Source: an uncultured Ruminococcus sp.
GTDB taxonomy: Bacteria > Bacillota > Clostridia > Oscillospirales > Ruminococcaceae
Length of the DNA stretch: 19,878 nt
Direction of reading: 5' to 3'
NCBI GenBank assembly: GCA_946544695.1
Contig: CAMNMO010000011.1
Span: forward strand, 1 to 19,878
How positions within the stretch are numbered: position 1 is the first letter of the stretch; the number at the start of each line of letters is the position of its first letter. The position numbers and the translations under genes were made by a program. The notes below the pieces were generated by a model. The model was given only the letters and a program-made list of their open reading frames with translations, was not told the DNA's origin and ran no database searches. Positions 14,526 through 19,878 of this stretch are shown piece by piece.

Positions 14526-14720
14526 TTACCTGTCTTTTTCTTTATTTTTTAGTGCATAGTAAGTTATGCACGAAGCCGCAGTTCCTGCGCCTGCACCGAC
14601 TGCAAGCCCGATACCGATACAGAATGCGATATTATTTGTCACTATACCGAATGCAGCACCAAAGCTTATGCCGAGGGCTATACATAAGGGCAGCAGCAGG
14701 ATAGACCTGTTCTTGTTCAT
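14526..14720 (-). CDS. Small two-TM glycine-rich membrane protein
   Basis: A 64-residue protein with two hydrophobic helices (about 6-27 and 30-52) rich in small residues: FGAAFGIV and GIGLAVGAGAGTAAS, a pattern allowing close helix packing. It ends in a charged tail, KNKEKDR. I chose ATG 14720 because GAAAGGA lies ten bases upstream; two earlier ATGs at 14726 and 14729 sit too close to that site. I do not recognise a named family. It lies between another small membrane protein and the XRE gene on the same strand. The interval 14403-14525 between it and the regulator contains a small palindrome (ACAGCTGT) and no other gene. Confidence 0.65.
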   Translation of the reverse strand: MNKNRSILLLPLCIALGISFGAAFGIVTNNIAFCIGIGLAVGAGAGTAASCITYYALKNKEKDR

Positions 14721-14767
14721 TGTCATCATTTCCTTTCTGTTTTTACTTGTTGTTCCTTTTTTTTTCT

Positions 14768-14962
14768 TTACATATTTATCTGTTTATTTTCCGCATGTGC
14801 TTTTTCCAATATTTTTATGCACACCGCATTTTTCATAACTGCCGCCATGCAGGACGCTGCAAGCACTATCCCCATCAGCAGGAAAGATATGGTCACCCCA
14901 TCAGAGAAATGTTCTGCCACCGCCGTACTCATCAGCAGCAAAAGGCTTGTTTTAAAGCTCAT
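14768..14962 (-). CDS. Small membrane protein
   Basis: A 64-residue protein with a hydrophobic N-terminus (5-17) and a stronger membrane helix at about 24-46, then a basic-polar tail. GAGGAG lies seven bases before the ATG at 14962, and the start overlaps the stop of the preceding gene by eleven bases, so the two are translationally coupled. That overlap and the strong ribosome site are the main reasons for accepting so short a gene. I do not recognise a family. Confidence 0.6.
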   Translation of the reverse strand: MSFKTSLLLLMSTAVAEHFSDGVTISFLLMGIVLAASCMAAVMKNAVCIKILEKAHAENKQINM

Positions 14963-15545
14963 CTTTTTTCTCCTCGCTGTCGTTTTTATCGGTTTTCAGG
15001 GTTATAACGCCTTTGTTCCAATCAACATTGCTGAATATCTTACCTGCGCCCAGCATGAAGAATACGATACCTATCAGGGGCATATCCATGCATAGCCAGA
15101 AGACGATACCGAGAACTATCCACATCATGCCGCTGCCTTCTCCGCCATTACATGCTGCCTTTTCAACATCGTTCTTGTCGATGATGACGCCTGCCCATTC
15201 GACCTCGCTGACACCTGTGAAGATTATCATGTCGATCATTTCGGCACGCAGATTTTCAACGAACTCGGCATCTGTCTCCTCCATGCCCTCCGCTGAATAA
15301 TTTGCTGTAAGCACCAGGCGCTTGGTCTTGTTGTCATCTAACAGCACTTTCTTGAAGCAGTACAGGCTGACTGTCTCTTTCTGCTTGTTTCTCAGCCCGT
15401 ATACCACACCGTGGCTCGCAAGTGCCTCCATAGCGTTTGCCCTGATCTCATCGGGGTCGCCCACCAGCTTAGCTGTGAATTCGGGCTTAGCAATTTTTCT
15501 CGTGGTTGCTTTGAAGATCTCGTGTCCCTTGATGATTCCTAACAT
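14952..15545 (-). CDS. Unrecognised protein with two C-terminal TM helices
   Basis: A 197-residue protein, first in the - strand unit. The ATG at 15545 has AAAGGAAG eight bases upstream. The open frame extends further upstream through the promoter, so the longer start at 15743 is impossible if the promoter below is right. The first 135 residues are a soluble, mixed-charge domain with no motif I can name (it includes ALASHGVVYGLRNKQKETVS and a strand VEWAGVIIDKND). Two hydrophobic helices follow at about 139-153 and 156-171, then an acidic cytoplasmic tail ending EEKKDEL. It may be a membrane-anchored sensor or partner of the small membrane proteins encoded next, but that is a guess from context. 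Confidence 0.7.
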   Translation of the reverse strand: MLGIIKGHEIFKATTRKIAKPEFTAKLVGDPDEIRANAMEALASHGVVYGLRNKQKETVSLYCFKKVLLDDNKTKRLVLTANYSAEGMEETDAEFVENLRAEMIDMIIFTGVSEVEWAGVIIDKNDVEKAACNGGEGSGMMWIVLGIVFWLCMDMPLIGIVFFMLGAGKIFSNVDWNKGVITLKTDKNDSEEKKDEL

Positions 15546-15613
15546 GACAATACTTCCTTTCATTCTGACAAATATAATTTTCTTTTTGACAAGTTTGATT
15601 TTCTTTTTGACAA
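15545..15613 (-). repeat. Four TGACAA boxes at exact 21-base spacing
   Basis: On the + strand TGACAA begins at 15545, 15566, 15587 and 15608, three exact 21-base steps (two helical turns). On the - strand the units read TTGTCA followed by A/G-rich filler, and the last unit's CA is part of the ATG context of the first gene. The 15608 copy is also one half of the palindrome below. The spacing suggests protein binding on one DNA face, or tandem duplication. Confidence 0.8.
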
Positions 15614-15661
15614 CTATCCTTGTCATGTCTGTATTATACCACTGACAAGGATAGTTGTCAA
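15607..15661. promoter_or_regulatory. Double palindromic operator around the - strand promoter
   Basis: TTGACAACTATCCTTGTCA (15607-15625) and its exact reverse complement (15643-15661) form a perfect 19-bp inverted repeat around 17 bases that hold the -10 box. Each arm is itself a palindrome, TGACAA-N6-TTGTCA, so there are two full operator sites 35 bases apart, one over the -35 and one over the start-site region. This is a classic repressor layout. Confidence 0.8.
15633..15661 (-). promoter_or_regulatory. Consensus promoter of the five-gene - strand unit
   Basis: Read on the - strand: TTGACA (15661-15656), 17 bases, TATAAT (15638-15633). Both boxes are perfect matches to the vegetative consensus. 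The -35 lies inside one operator arm and the start region inside the other, so the promoter should be strong but tightly repressed. Confidence 0.88.
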
Positions 15662-15759
15662 CAGTTTTTGCTAAAAAATTATATCTTTGTATATCTGCAC
15701 AAAAAAACAAGGTTAGAATTATTGACAATGTGGAATTTTGCACGATGCGGCTGAATTTC

Positions 15760-15788
15760 TTGACGATTCAGAGTATTTGTGGTAAAAT
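15760..15788 (+). promoter_or_regulatory. Promoter of the AraC-family gene
   Basis: TTGACG (15760-15765), 17 bases, TAAAAT (15783-15788), with a TGG extended -10. Transcription should begin near 15795, with GGAGG at 15811-15815 before the ATG at 15823. A lone TGACAA at 15723-15728 lies upstream and could be a half-site of the neighbouring operator system. Confidence 0.7.
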
Positions 15789-15822
15789 TAGTATAACAAT
15801 ATTAACCTTCGGAGGTTACGCT

Positions 15823-16641
15823 ATGTTCTTTGATGATTACCCCATTGTCGGCACAGAAACAAGACTGCCCGTTTATATAATCACCATCGGGCAGAATGAA
15901 TATCAGTCCCACGTCAGCAGACCCGAGGGCTTCCGCTATCCGCAGATAATATACTGTACAAGGGGCAGCGGCATGCTGAATGTAGGGGGCGCAAGCTATC
16001 GTATCTCGCAGAATATGGGATTTTTCCTGCCTGCGGACGTACCGCATGAATACTACACCACAGGTGATGAGTGGGACACCCACTGGATAACCGCAGGCGG
16101 TTACGGTTATGACCGCATGCTGAAGGAATTCGGGCTGACCGATGCAAAGGTGTTCAAGCTGAGCGATATAGAAGTGCTGGAGGAAAGCTTCATGAAAATG
16201 CACGAGGCGCTCAGCTGTGATACTATTTTCGGAAATTACAGGGCATCAGGCATGCTTTACAATTTCCTGATAGACTTTTACAGAGTCCTTACAGGCGAGT
16301 ATGAGAGCAGTGAGCCTTCAGGTCCGCTGGTCAAGGCGATAGATTATATCAATCACAATTATCCTGACAAGATAACCTTAGAACAGCTTTGTGATGCATC
16401 GGGCGTCAGCAAGCAGCACCTGTGCAGGCTGTTCCGCAAGTCGCTGGACTGCCGCCCCACCGAGTATGTGGCAAAGCGCCGCATACGTGAGGCAAAGACA
16501 CTGCTTGCCAATACCGATAAACCCATCGAACAGATAGCGGTGGAGACAGGTTTCTGTACACCGGGTTATCTGTGCGAGCTTTTCAAGAGATATGAGGAGA
16601 CCACCCCTGGTGAGTACCGCAAGGAATTCACAAGGGACTGA
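15823..16641 (+). CDS. AraC-family transcriptional regulator
   Basis: A 272-residue regulator. Residues about 15-85 form a cupin-like sensing domain with a YPQIIYCTRGSGML strand pair and FFLPADVPHEYY, typical of AraC sugar-binding N-termini. The C-terminus (about 170-270) holds two helix-turn-helix units: ITLEQLCDASGVSKQHLCRL with FRKSLDCRPTEYVAKRRI, and PIEQIAVETGFCTPGYLCEL with FKRYEETTPGEYR. The ATG at 15823 has GGAGG seven bases upstream. The longer in-frame start at 15655 would run through the promoter region and is rejected. The gene stands alone between its own promoter and terminator. No sugar operon is nearby, so its target and ligand are unknown. It is divergent from the membrane-protein unit. 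Confidence 0.9.
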   Translation: MFFDDYPIVGTETRLPVYIITIGQNEYQSHVSRPEGFRYPQIIYCTRGSGMLNVGGASYRISQNMGFFLPADVPHEYYTTGDEWDTHWITAGGYGYDRMLKEFGLTDAKVFKLSDIEVLEESFMKMHEALSCDTIFGNYRASGMLYNFLIDFYRVLTGEYESSEPSGPLVKAIDYINHNYPDKITLEQLCDASGVSKQHLCRLFRKSLDCRPTEYVAKRRIREAKTLLANTDKPIEQIAVETGFCTPGYLCELFKRYEETTPGEYRKEFTRD

Positions 16642-16650
16642 GTTCGTTAT

Positions 16651-16689
16651 AAAAAGCCTTTCCCCGCATGTACGGAGAAAGGCTTTTTT
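16651..16689 (+). terminator. Terminator after the AraC-family gene
   Basis: AAAAAGCCTTTC at 16651-16662 pairs with GAAAGGCTTTTT starting at 16676, with a further CCG/CGG around the loop and one C-A mismatch. The trailing run of six T makes it a strong terminator. The A run at the 5' side would let it act on the - strand as well. Confidence 0.9.
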
Positions 16690-16746
16690 ATTGCCTGAAG
16701 TTGGCAAACCATAAGAAAATTTAAGGTCGGCGGCGCCGCTGCGGGC

Positions 16747-16775
16747 TTTACTTGCGGGAAGAAATGTGTTATAAT
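16747..16775 (+). promoter_or_regulatory. Promoter of the two-component system
   Basis: TTTACT (16747-16752), 17 bases, TATAAT (16770-16775), with a TGT extended -10. Transcription should start near 16782, one base before the left copy of the 10-bp direct repeat of the inserted element. A perfect palindrome GCGGCGCCGC (16730-16739) lies eight bases before the -35 and might be an activator or repressor site. The remainder of 16690-16746 shows no gene. Confidence 0.65.
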
Positions 16776-16782
16776 AAACGAG

Positions 16783-16792
16783 ATAAAGAAAT
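16783..16792. repeat. Left copy of 10-bp direct repeat (target duplication)
   Basis: ATAAAGAAAT, identical to 16958-16967, immediately outside the inverted-repeat element. An exact 10-base match at both ends of a 165-bp element is unlikely by chance even in AT-rich leader DNA. Confidence 0.75.
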
Positions 16793-16957
16793 GTGGTTAT
16801 CCCGCTGACACACCGACTAAACAGCTTTTCAGCGGGCATTAACAGTAGTTGTTGTCGGTATTCTTTTCCCCCGCCTACGGCGGGGGAAAAGAATATATCA
16901 CTATACTGATATCTTGTTATACCGGTGTATACAATGGTGTGTTAAAGGGATAACCAT
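16793..16957. mobile_element. MITE-like 165-bp element with 10-bp target duplication
   Basis: The element is bounded by TGGTTATCCC (16794-16803) and its exact reverse complement GGGATAACCA (16947-16956). Pairing continues inward with CACACC (16809-16814) against GGTGTG (16936-16941). It is flanked by a perfect direct repeat ATAAAGAAAT at 16783-16792 and 16958-16967, as a target duplication would be. Inside are a perfect 16-bp hairpin with a three-base loop (16860-16894), a 6-bp hairpin (16895-16912) and an 8-bp hairpin with one bulge (16914-16934). It has no coding capacity. Removing it with one repeat copy leaves a leader of about 36 bases between promoter start point and ATG, which looks like the ancestral state. 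It fills most of the 351-base gap before the regulator gene. Confidence 0.75.
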
Positions 16958-16967
16958 ATAAAGAAAT
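16958..16967. repeat. Right copy of 10-bp direct repeat (target duplication)
   Basis: ATAAAGAAAT, the partner of 16783-16792. The response-regulator ribosome site (AAGGAGA, about 16979-16985) follows shortly after. Confidence 0.75.
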
Positions 16968-16992
16968 AAATCAGACATAAGGAGAAAACATC

Positions 16993-17688
16993 ATGTCATA
17001 CAAGATTCTCATTGCTGAGGACGATACGGATATTCAGGAAGTGCTCAGGCTTTATCTGGAAAACGCAGGCTTTACGGTCATTGCAGCCGAAAACGGTATG
17101 CGTGCCTATGAACTGCTTTCAAGAGAAATGCCCGACCTTGCCATCTTCGATATCATGATGCCCGAACTTAACGGTTTCGAGCTTACAAAGAAAGTGCGTG
17201 TCACAAGCAGTATCCCCATAATAATACTGTCTGCCATGAATGCTGACAGCGATAAGATACTGGGACTGGATATAGGCGCAGATGACTACATAACAAAGCC
17301 CTTCAATCCGCTGGAAGTGGTCGCAAGGGTGCAGTCCAACCTGAGAAGAAAATATAAGCTGGATAACGGCAGTGACAAAAGCAGCGAGCTTTTGTGCGTG
17401 GGAGAACTGGTGCTAGATACCAAGAAGTTCACCCTGCAAAAAAACGATGAGGATATCCAGCTGACACCCACCGAGTTCAAGATTCTTTCAACACTTATGG
17501 AAAAGCCTGGCAGGGTGTTCACAAAGGCGCAGATATATGAGCGCATAAACGGTGAGTATTTTGAAAATGACGACAACACCATGATGGTGCATATCTCCAA
17601 GCTGCGTGAAAAGCTGGGAGATGACAGCAAAAACCCCAAGTATCTTAAAACAGTGAGAGGACTGGGATATAAAATTGAAAAAAGCTAA
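16993..17688 (+). CDS. OmpR/PhoB-family response regulator, VanR-like
   Basis: A 231-residue two-component response regulator. The receiver domain (about 3-118) has the acidic pocket Glu9-Asp10-Asp11, the phosphoacceptor Asp53 in IFDIMMPELNG, a Ser in place of the more usual Thr (ILSA), and the conserved Lys in DDYITKPF. The C-terminal winged helix (about 135-229) shows LTPTEFKIL, MMVHISKLREKLGDD and the closing VRGLGYKIEK. As I recall, the arrangement is close to VanR. AAGGAGA lies about seven bases before the ATG. Expression must pass through the folded leader made by the inserted element. The kinase gene overlaps its last 14 bases. Targets are unknown; no resistance genes lie in the window. 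Confidence 0.93.
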   Translation: MSYKILIAEDDTDIQEVLRLYLENAGFTVIAAENGMRAYELLSREMPDLAIFDIMMPELNGFELTKKVRVTSSIPIIILSAMNADSDKILGLDIGADDYITKPFNPLEVVARVQSNLRRKYKLDNGSDKSSELLCVGELVLDTKKFTLQKNDEDIQLTPTEFKILSTLMEKPGRVFTKAQIYERINGEYFENDDNTMMVHISKLREKLGDDSKNPKYLKTVRGLGYKIEKS

Positions 17689-18868
17689 GAAAAAGAAAAA
17701 ACGCAGTCTGTCGTTTTTTGTCATAAGCAACGTCATAGTGATGGTGCTGTCCATAATAATCGGCGCTAATCTGGAGGAAACTATGCTGTCACAGGTGCTT
17801 ATGGAAAAGCTTAAAAAACAGTACGTTGCAGAAAACGAGGGTGCGACCCTTAAAATGGCGGAGAAAGCTGTTCTGCATAATGAGTATTCGGAAGGCATGA
17901 AGGACATAATATATGAATTCAGCAGCTATTTCTTTGTGCTTCAGCTGGCGATGATAGTGCTGATAATAGCACTGTTCATGTGGATAATACTTCGCAAGGT
18001 CCATAAAGAACTTCACAGTTTCGAGGTCGCACTGAACAGTATATCCAACATTGATGTGCAGGACTGGGAGGTCGTTACCATAAACTCCGATATCAAGGAG
18101 TTTGACAGCATTTGTACCAGCTATAACAGCATGGTAACGAAATTGCAGAACAGTGAGGAGAAGCGAAGCAAGCTTGAAGGTCAGCGGCGGCAGCTGACGG
18201 CAGATATCTCCCACGACCTGAAAACGCCCATAACGGTCATACAAGGCTATGCAAAGGCACTTCATGACGGCGTGGCAGATGAAGATGCCGAGCAGAAGTA
18301 CCTCGATGCCATATATACCAAGACAGAGATGGTCGCTGAACTGATAAACACATTCCACGAATACTCAAAGCTTGACCACCCGCAGTTTGATTTTACCATG
18401 ACTGAGGGCGACTTGTGCGAGTATTTCCGTGAGTATCTGGCTATGAAGTATGAGGAACTCGATCTGGCATGCTTTGAACTTGAAGCTGACCTGCCCGAGG
18501 AGGCTGTTCAGTTTGTCTTTGACCACACCCAGCTGAAACGGGTGTTCGAGAACCTTATTACCAACTCATTCAGGCATAATCCTGAGGGCACGGTCATCTA
18601 TGCGGATATGAGTGCAGATGATAAAGCAGTTATCATACACATGGGTGACGATGGCAAGGGTATACCAACGGAGATACGTGACACCATATTCGAACCGTTT
18701 GTGGTGGGCAGTAAATCCAGGACAGCAAGCAAGGGTTCGGGACTTGGTCTTGCCATAAGCAAGAGGATAGTTGAAGCACACGGCGGCACCATCAGTCTGA
18801 AAGATGACCCGACGGGCAAGTACAGCACCTATTATGAGATAGTATTGAAAAGACCTGTGAACGGCTGA
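17675..18868 (+). CDS. Sensor histidine kinase
   Basis: A 397-residue membrane histidine kinase, partner of the regulator upstream. It starts at TTG 17675, overlapping the regulator by 14 bases; no ATG lies before the first membrane helix, so the TTG is needed to give the basic N-terminus KKAKKKKKR. TM1 is at about 12-30, followed by a short outside loop of about 55 residues, then TM2 at about 86-107. The H-box DISHDLKTPIT carries the phosphoacceptor His180. The ATPase domain has the N-box NLITNSFRHNPEG, the G1 box DDGKGI and the G2 box GSGLGLAISKRIVEAHGG. The short outer loop suggests sensing at or within the membrane. Ligand unknown. Confidence 0.92.
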   Translation: MKKAKKKKKRSLSFFVISNVIVMVLSIIIGANLEETMLSQVLMEKLKKQYVAENEGATLKMAEKAVLHNEYSEGMKDIIYEFSSYFFVLQLAMIVLIIALFMWIILRKVHKELHSFEVALNSISNIDVQDWEVVTINSDIKEFDSICTSYNSMVTKLQNSEEKRSKLEGQRRQLTADISHDLKTPITVIQGYAKALHDGVADEDAEQKYLDAIYTKTEMVAELINTFHEYSKLDHPQFDFTMTEGDLCEYFREYLAMKYEELDLACFELEADLPEEAVQFVFDHTQLKRVFENLITNSFRHNPEGTVIYADMSADDKAVIIHMGDDGKGIPTEIRDTIFEPFVVGSKSRTASKGSGLGLAISKRIVEAHGGTISLKDDPTGKYSTYYEIVLKRPVNG

Positions 18869-18915
18869 CGTCATCAAAGAAAACAGCGGCGGTATACACA
18901 AAGGCAATAAAGAAA

Positions 18916-18955
18916 GGGCAGTGCGCCAAAAAAAACGTGCACTGCCCGATTTTTT
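18916..18955. terminator. Shared terminator of the kinase and MscS genes
   Basis: GGGCAGTGC (18916-18924) pairs perfectly with GCACTGCCC (18939-18947) around an A-rich loop, then GATTTTTT. On the + strand it ends the two-component transcript. On the - strand the same hairpin follows the MscS stop codon (18956-18954), with a less clean U-rich tail. Confidence 0.88.
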
Positions 18956-19757
18956 ATACTTTATCTTTAAGGTGAATGTCCAGCTGGTCATAAGGTATGG
19001 TTATGCCGCATTCGTCAAATTTTTCCTTGACAGCTTTTATCGTGTCCCACCTGGTCTGCCAGTAATCTTCCGTCTTTACCCAGGCACGCATCATCAGTAT
19101 TATCCCGCTGCTGCCCTGTTCGTCCATTACTGCTAACGGTGCCTTGGGCTTGTTAAGGATACGTTCGTCAGCTTTCAGTATCTCAAGTATGTTTGCGATA
19201 GCCGCATTATGGTCGTCATTGTATGATATGGAAAATCTCAGTTCAAGACACCTGCTGTCCTCAGACGTGAAATTTGTTACCGCACTCCGGGCGACAGTGC
19301 TGTTCGGTATGAACACCGCTTTGTTCTCTATCGTGTTAAGCTTTGTGTACAGTATGGAGATCATGTCCACTGTGCCCTCTTTGTCGCCTATCTTAACATA
19401 GTCGCCGCAGCGGAAGGGCTTTGCAAACAGTATTATGAAGCCGCCTGCTATGTTTGAAAGGCTGTCTTTCAGCGCAAGGCTGATGGTAAGCCCCGCAGCA
19501 CTTATCGCCGCTATCATGGACGACATGGGTACTTTCAGCACGGAAAGCGCACTTACCACAACTATCACAGTTATTATTACCCTGACTATCGACATCAGGA
19601 ACTTATGTATCGTTGCATCAACATGCTTCAGGTTCAGCGCCTTGCCCATCAGCCGCAGCGTGATATGCTGTGCGATATAGCCGCCTATCAGCAGTATCAC
19701 CGCAGCCACTATGTTCGGCAGCATGTCCTGCAATTGCAGAATGAATTTTTCAAGCAT
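18954..19757 (-). CDS. mscS: Small-conductance mechanosensitive channel, MscS family
   Basis: A 267-residue channel that opens under membrane tension to release solutes during hypo-osmotic shock. I place the start at ATG 19757, with GAGGTG eight bases upstream; the longer in-frame start at 19862 would lie upstream of the promoter. Helices are at about 13-33 (TM1), 54-75 (TM2) and 79-110 (TM3, the pore helix rich in Ala and Gly: AAISAAGLTISLALKDSLSN). The beta-domain then begins IAGGFIILFAKPFRCGDYVKI, followed by EGTVDMISILYTKL and VFIPNS, all classic MscS signatures. The C-terminal alpha-beta domain is complete. It is slightly shorter than E. coli MscS (286). It is a single-gene unit, convergent with the kinase gene. 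Confidence 0.94.
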   Translation of the reverse strand: MLEKFILQLQDMLPNIVAAVILLIGGYIAQHITLRLMGKALNLKHVDATIHKFLMSIVRVIITVIVVVSALSVLKVPMSSMIAAISAAGLTISLALKDSLSNIAGGFIILFAKPFRCGDYVKIGDKEGTVDMISILYTKLNTIENKAVFIPNSTVARSAVTNFTSEDSRCLELRFSISYNDDHNAAIANILEILKADERILNKPKAPLAVMDEQGSSGIILMMRAWVKTEDYWQTRWDTIKAVKEKFDECGITIPYDQLDIHLKDKV

Positions 19758-19775
19758 CGTAAACACCTCAGTCTG

Positions 19776-19804
19776 ATTATAACACATAAGTGCAGATTTT
19801 TCAA
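19776..19804 (-). promoter_or_regulatory. Promoter of the MscS gene
   Basis: Read on the - strand: TTGAAA (19804-19799), 17 bases, TATAAT (19781-19776), with a TGT extended -10. The start point would be near 19769, about 12 bases before the ATG, a very short leader that just includes the ribosome site. No further gene is visible from 19805 to 19878. Confidence 0.75.
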
Positions 19805-19878
19805 GCGGTGGAAGATCAAAGCAACGGAAATCAATTTTTGCATAATACAAAGGTTTGAACATACATTACGGCTGTAAA

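Noticed and set aside
15655..15822. N-terminally extended AraC-family protein
   Set aside because: The extension runs through the promoter and operator region, and ATG 15823 has a proper GGAGG site.
16860..16894. The strong GC hairpin as a transcription terminator
   Set aside because: Its T run lies on the 5' side and the A run on the 3' side of the stem on either strand, the reverse of an intrinsic terminator; it is better explained as part of the inserted element.

Overview
The window most likely comes from a Ruminococcus-like member of the Clostridia (Oscillospiraceae). The grounds are a clostridial-type purine gene set, strong AGGAGG ribosome binding sites, low-GC promoters of TTGACA-N17-TATAAT type, acidic Ser/Thr/Glu-linker lipoproteins, a DUF3169/XRE pair and a VanR-like two-component system. 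Genus-level placement is inference; no rRNA is present.

Bases 1-13406 (+ strand) carry a de novo purine synthesis cluster that has accumulated unrelated genes. The order is purC (cut by the window edge), a purF homologue, purM, [small membrane protein, alpha/beta hydrolase, SF0329-family domain], purN, [short ORF], a PurO-type IMP cyclohydrolase, [frameshifted ORF, Imm51-like immunity gene, two tandem zinc-ribbon membrane proteins, decayed CbrC gene], a stand-alone AICAR transformylase (purH), [three related lipoproteins], purD, terminator. Three points stand out. The PurF homologue has Gly where the catalytic N-terminal Cys should be. The bifunctional PurH is split into a PurO-like enzyme and a separate transformylase. 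The SF0329-family gene reads in frame into PurN with no stop codon between them.

Bases 13436-15661 (- strand) hold a five-gene unit: an unrecognised two-TM protein, two very small membrane proteins, an XRE-family repressor and a six-TM DUF3169 protein. One consensus promoter lies upstream of all five, embedded in a perfect 19-bp inverted repeat whose arms are themselves palindromes (TGACAA-N6-TTGTCA). TGACAA boxes then recur at exactly 21-bp steps down to the first start codon. An AraC-family regulator (15823-16641, +) is divergent from this unit.

Bases 16747-18955 (+) carry an OmpR-family response regulator and a histidine kinase. Between their promoter and the first gene lies a 165-bp element with long terminal inverted repeats, internal hairpins and a perfect 10-bp flanking direct repeat: a MITE-like insertion that has converted a short leader into about 210 nt of highly folded RNA. 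I regard this and the phased operator as the least expected structures in the window.

Bases 18954-19804 (-) encode a small MscS mechanosensitive channel with its own promoter, convergent with the kinase gene across a shared hairpin terminator. I found no tRNA, rRNA, CRISPR array or transposase gene.
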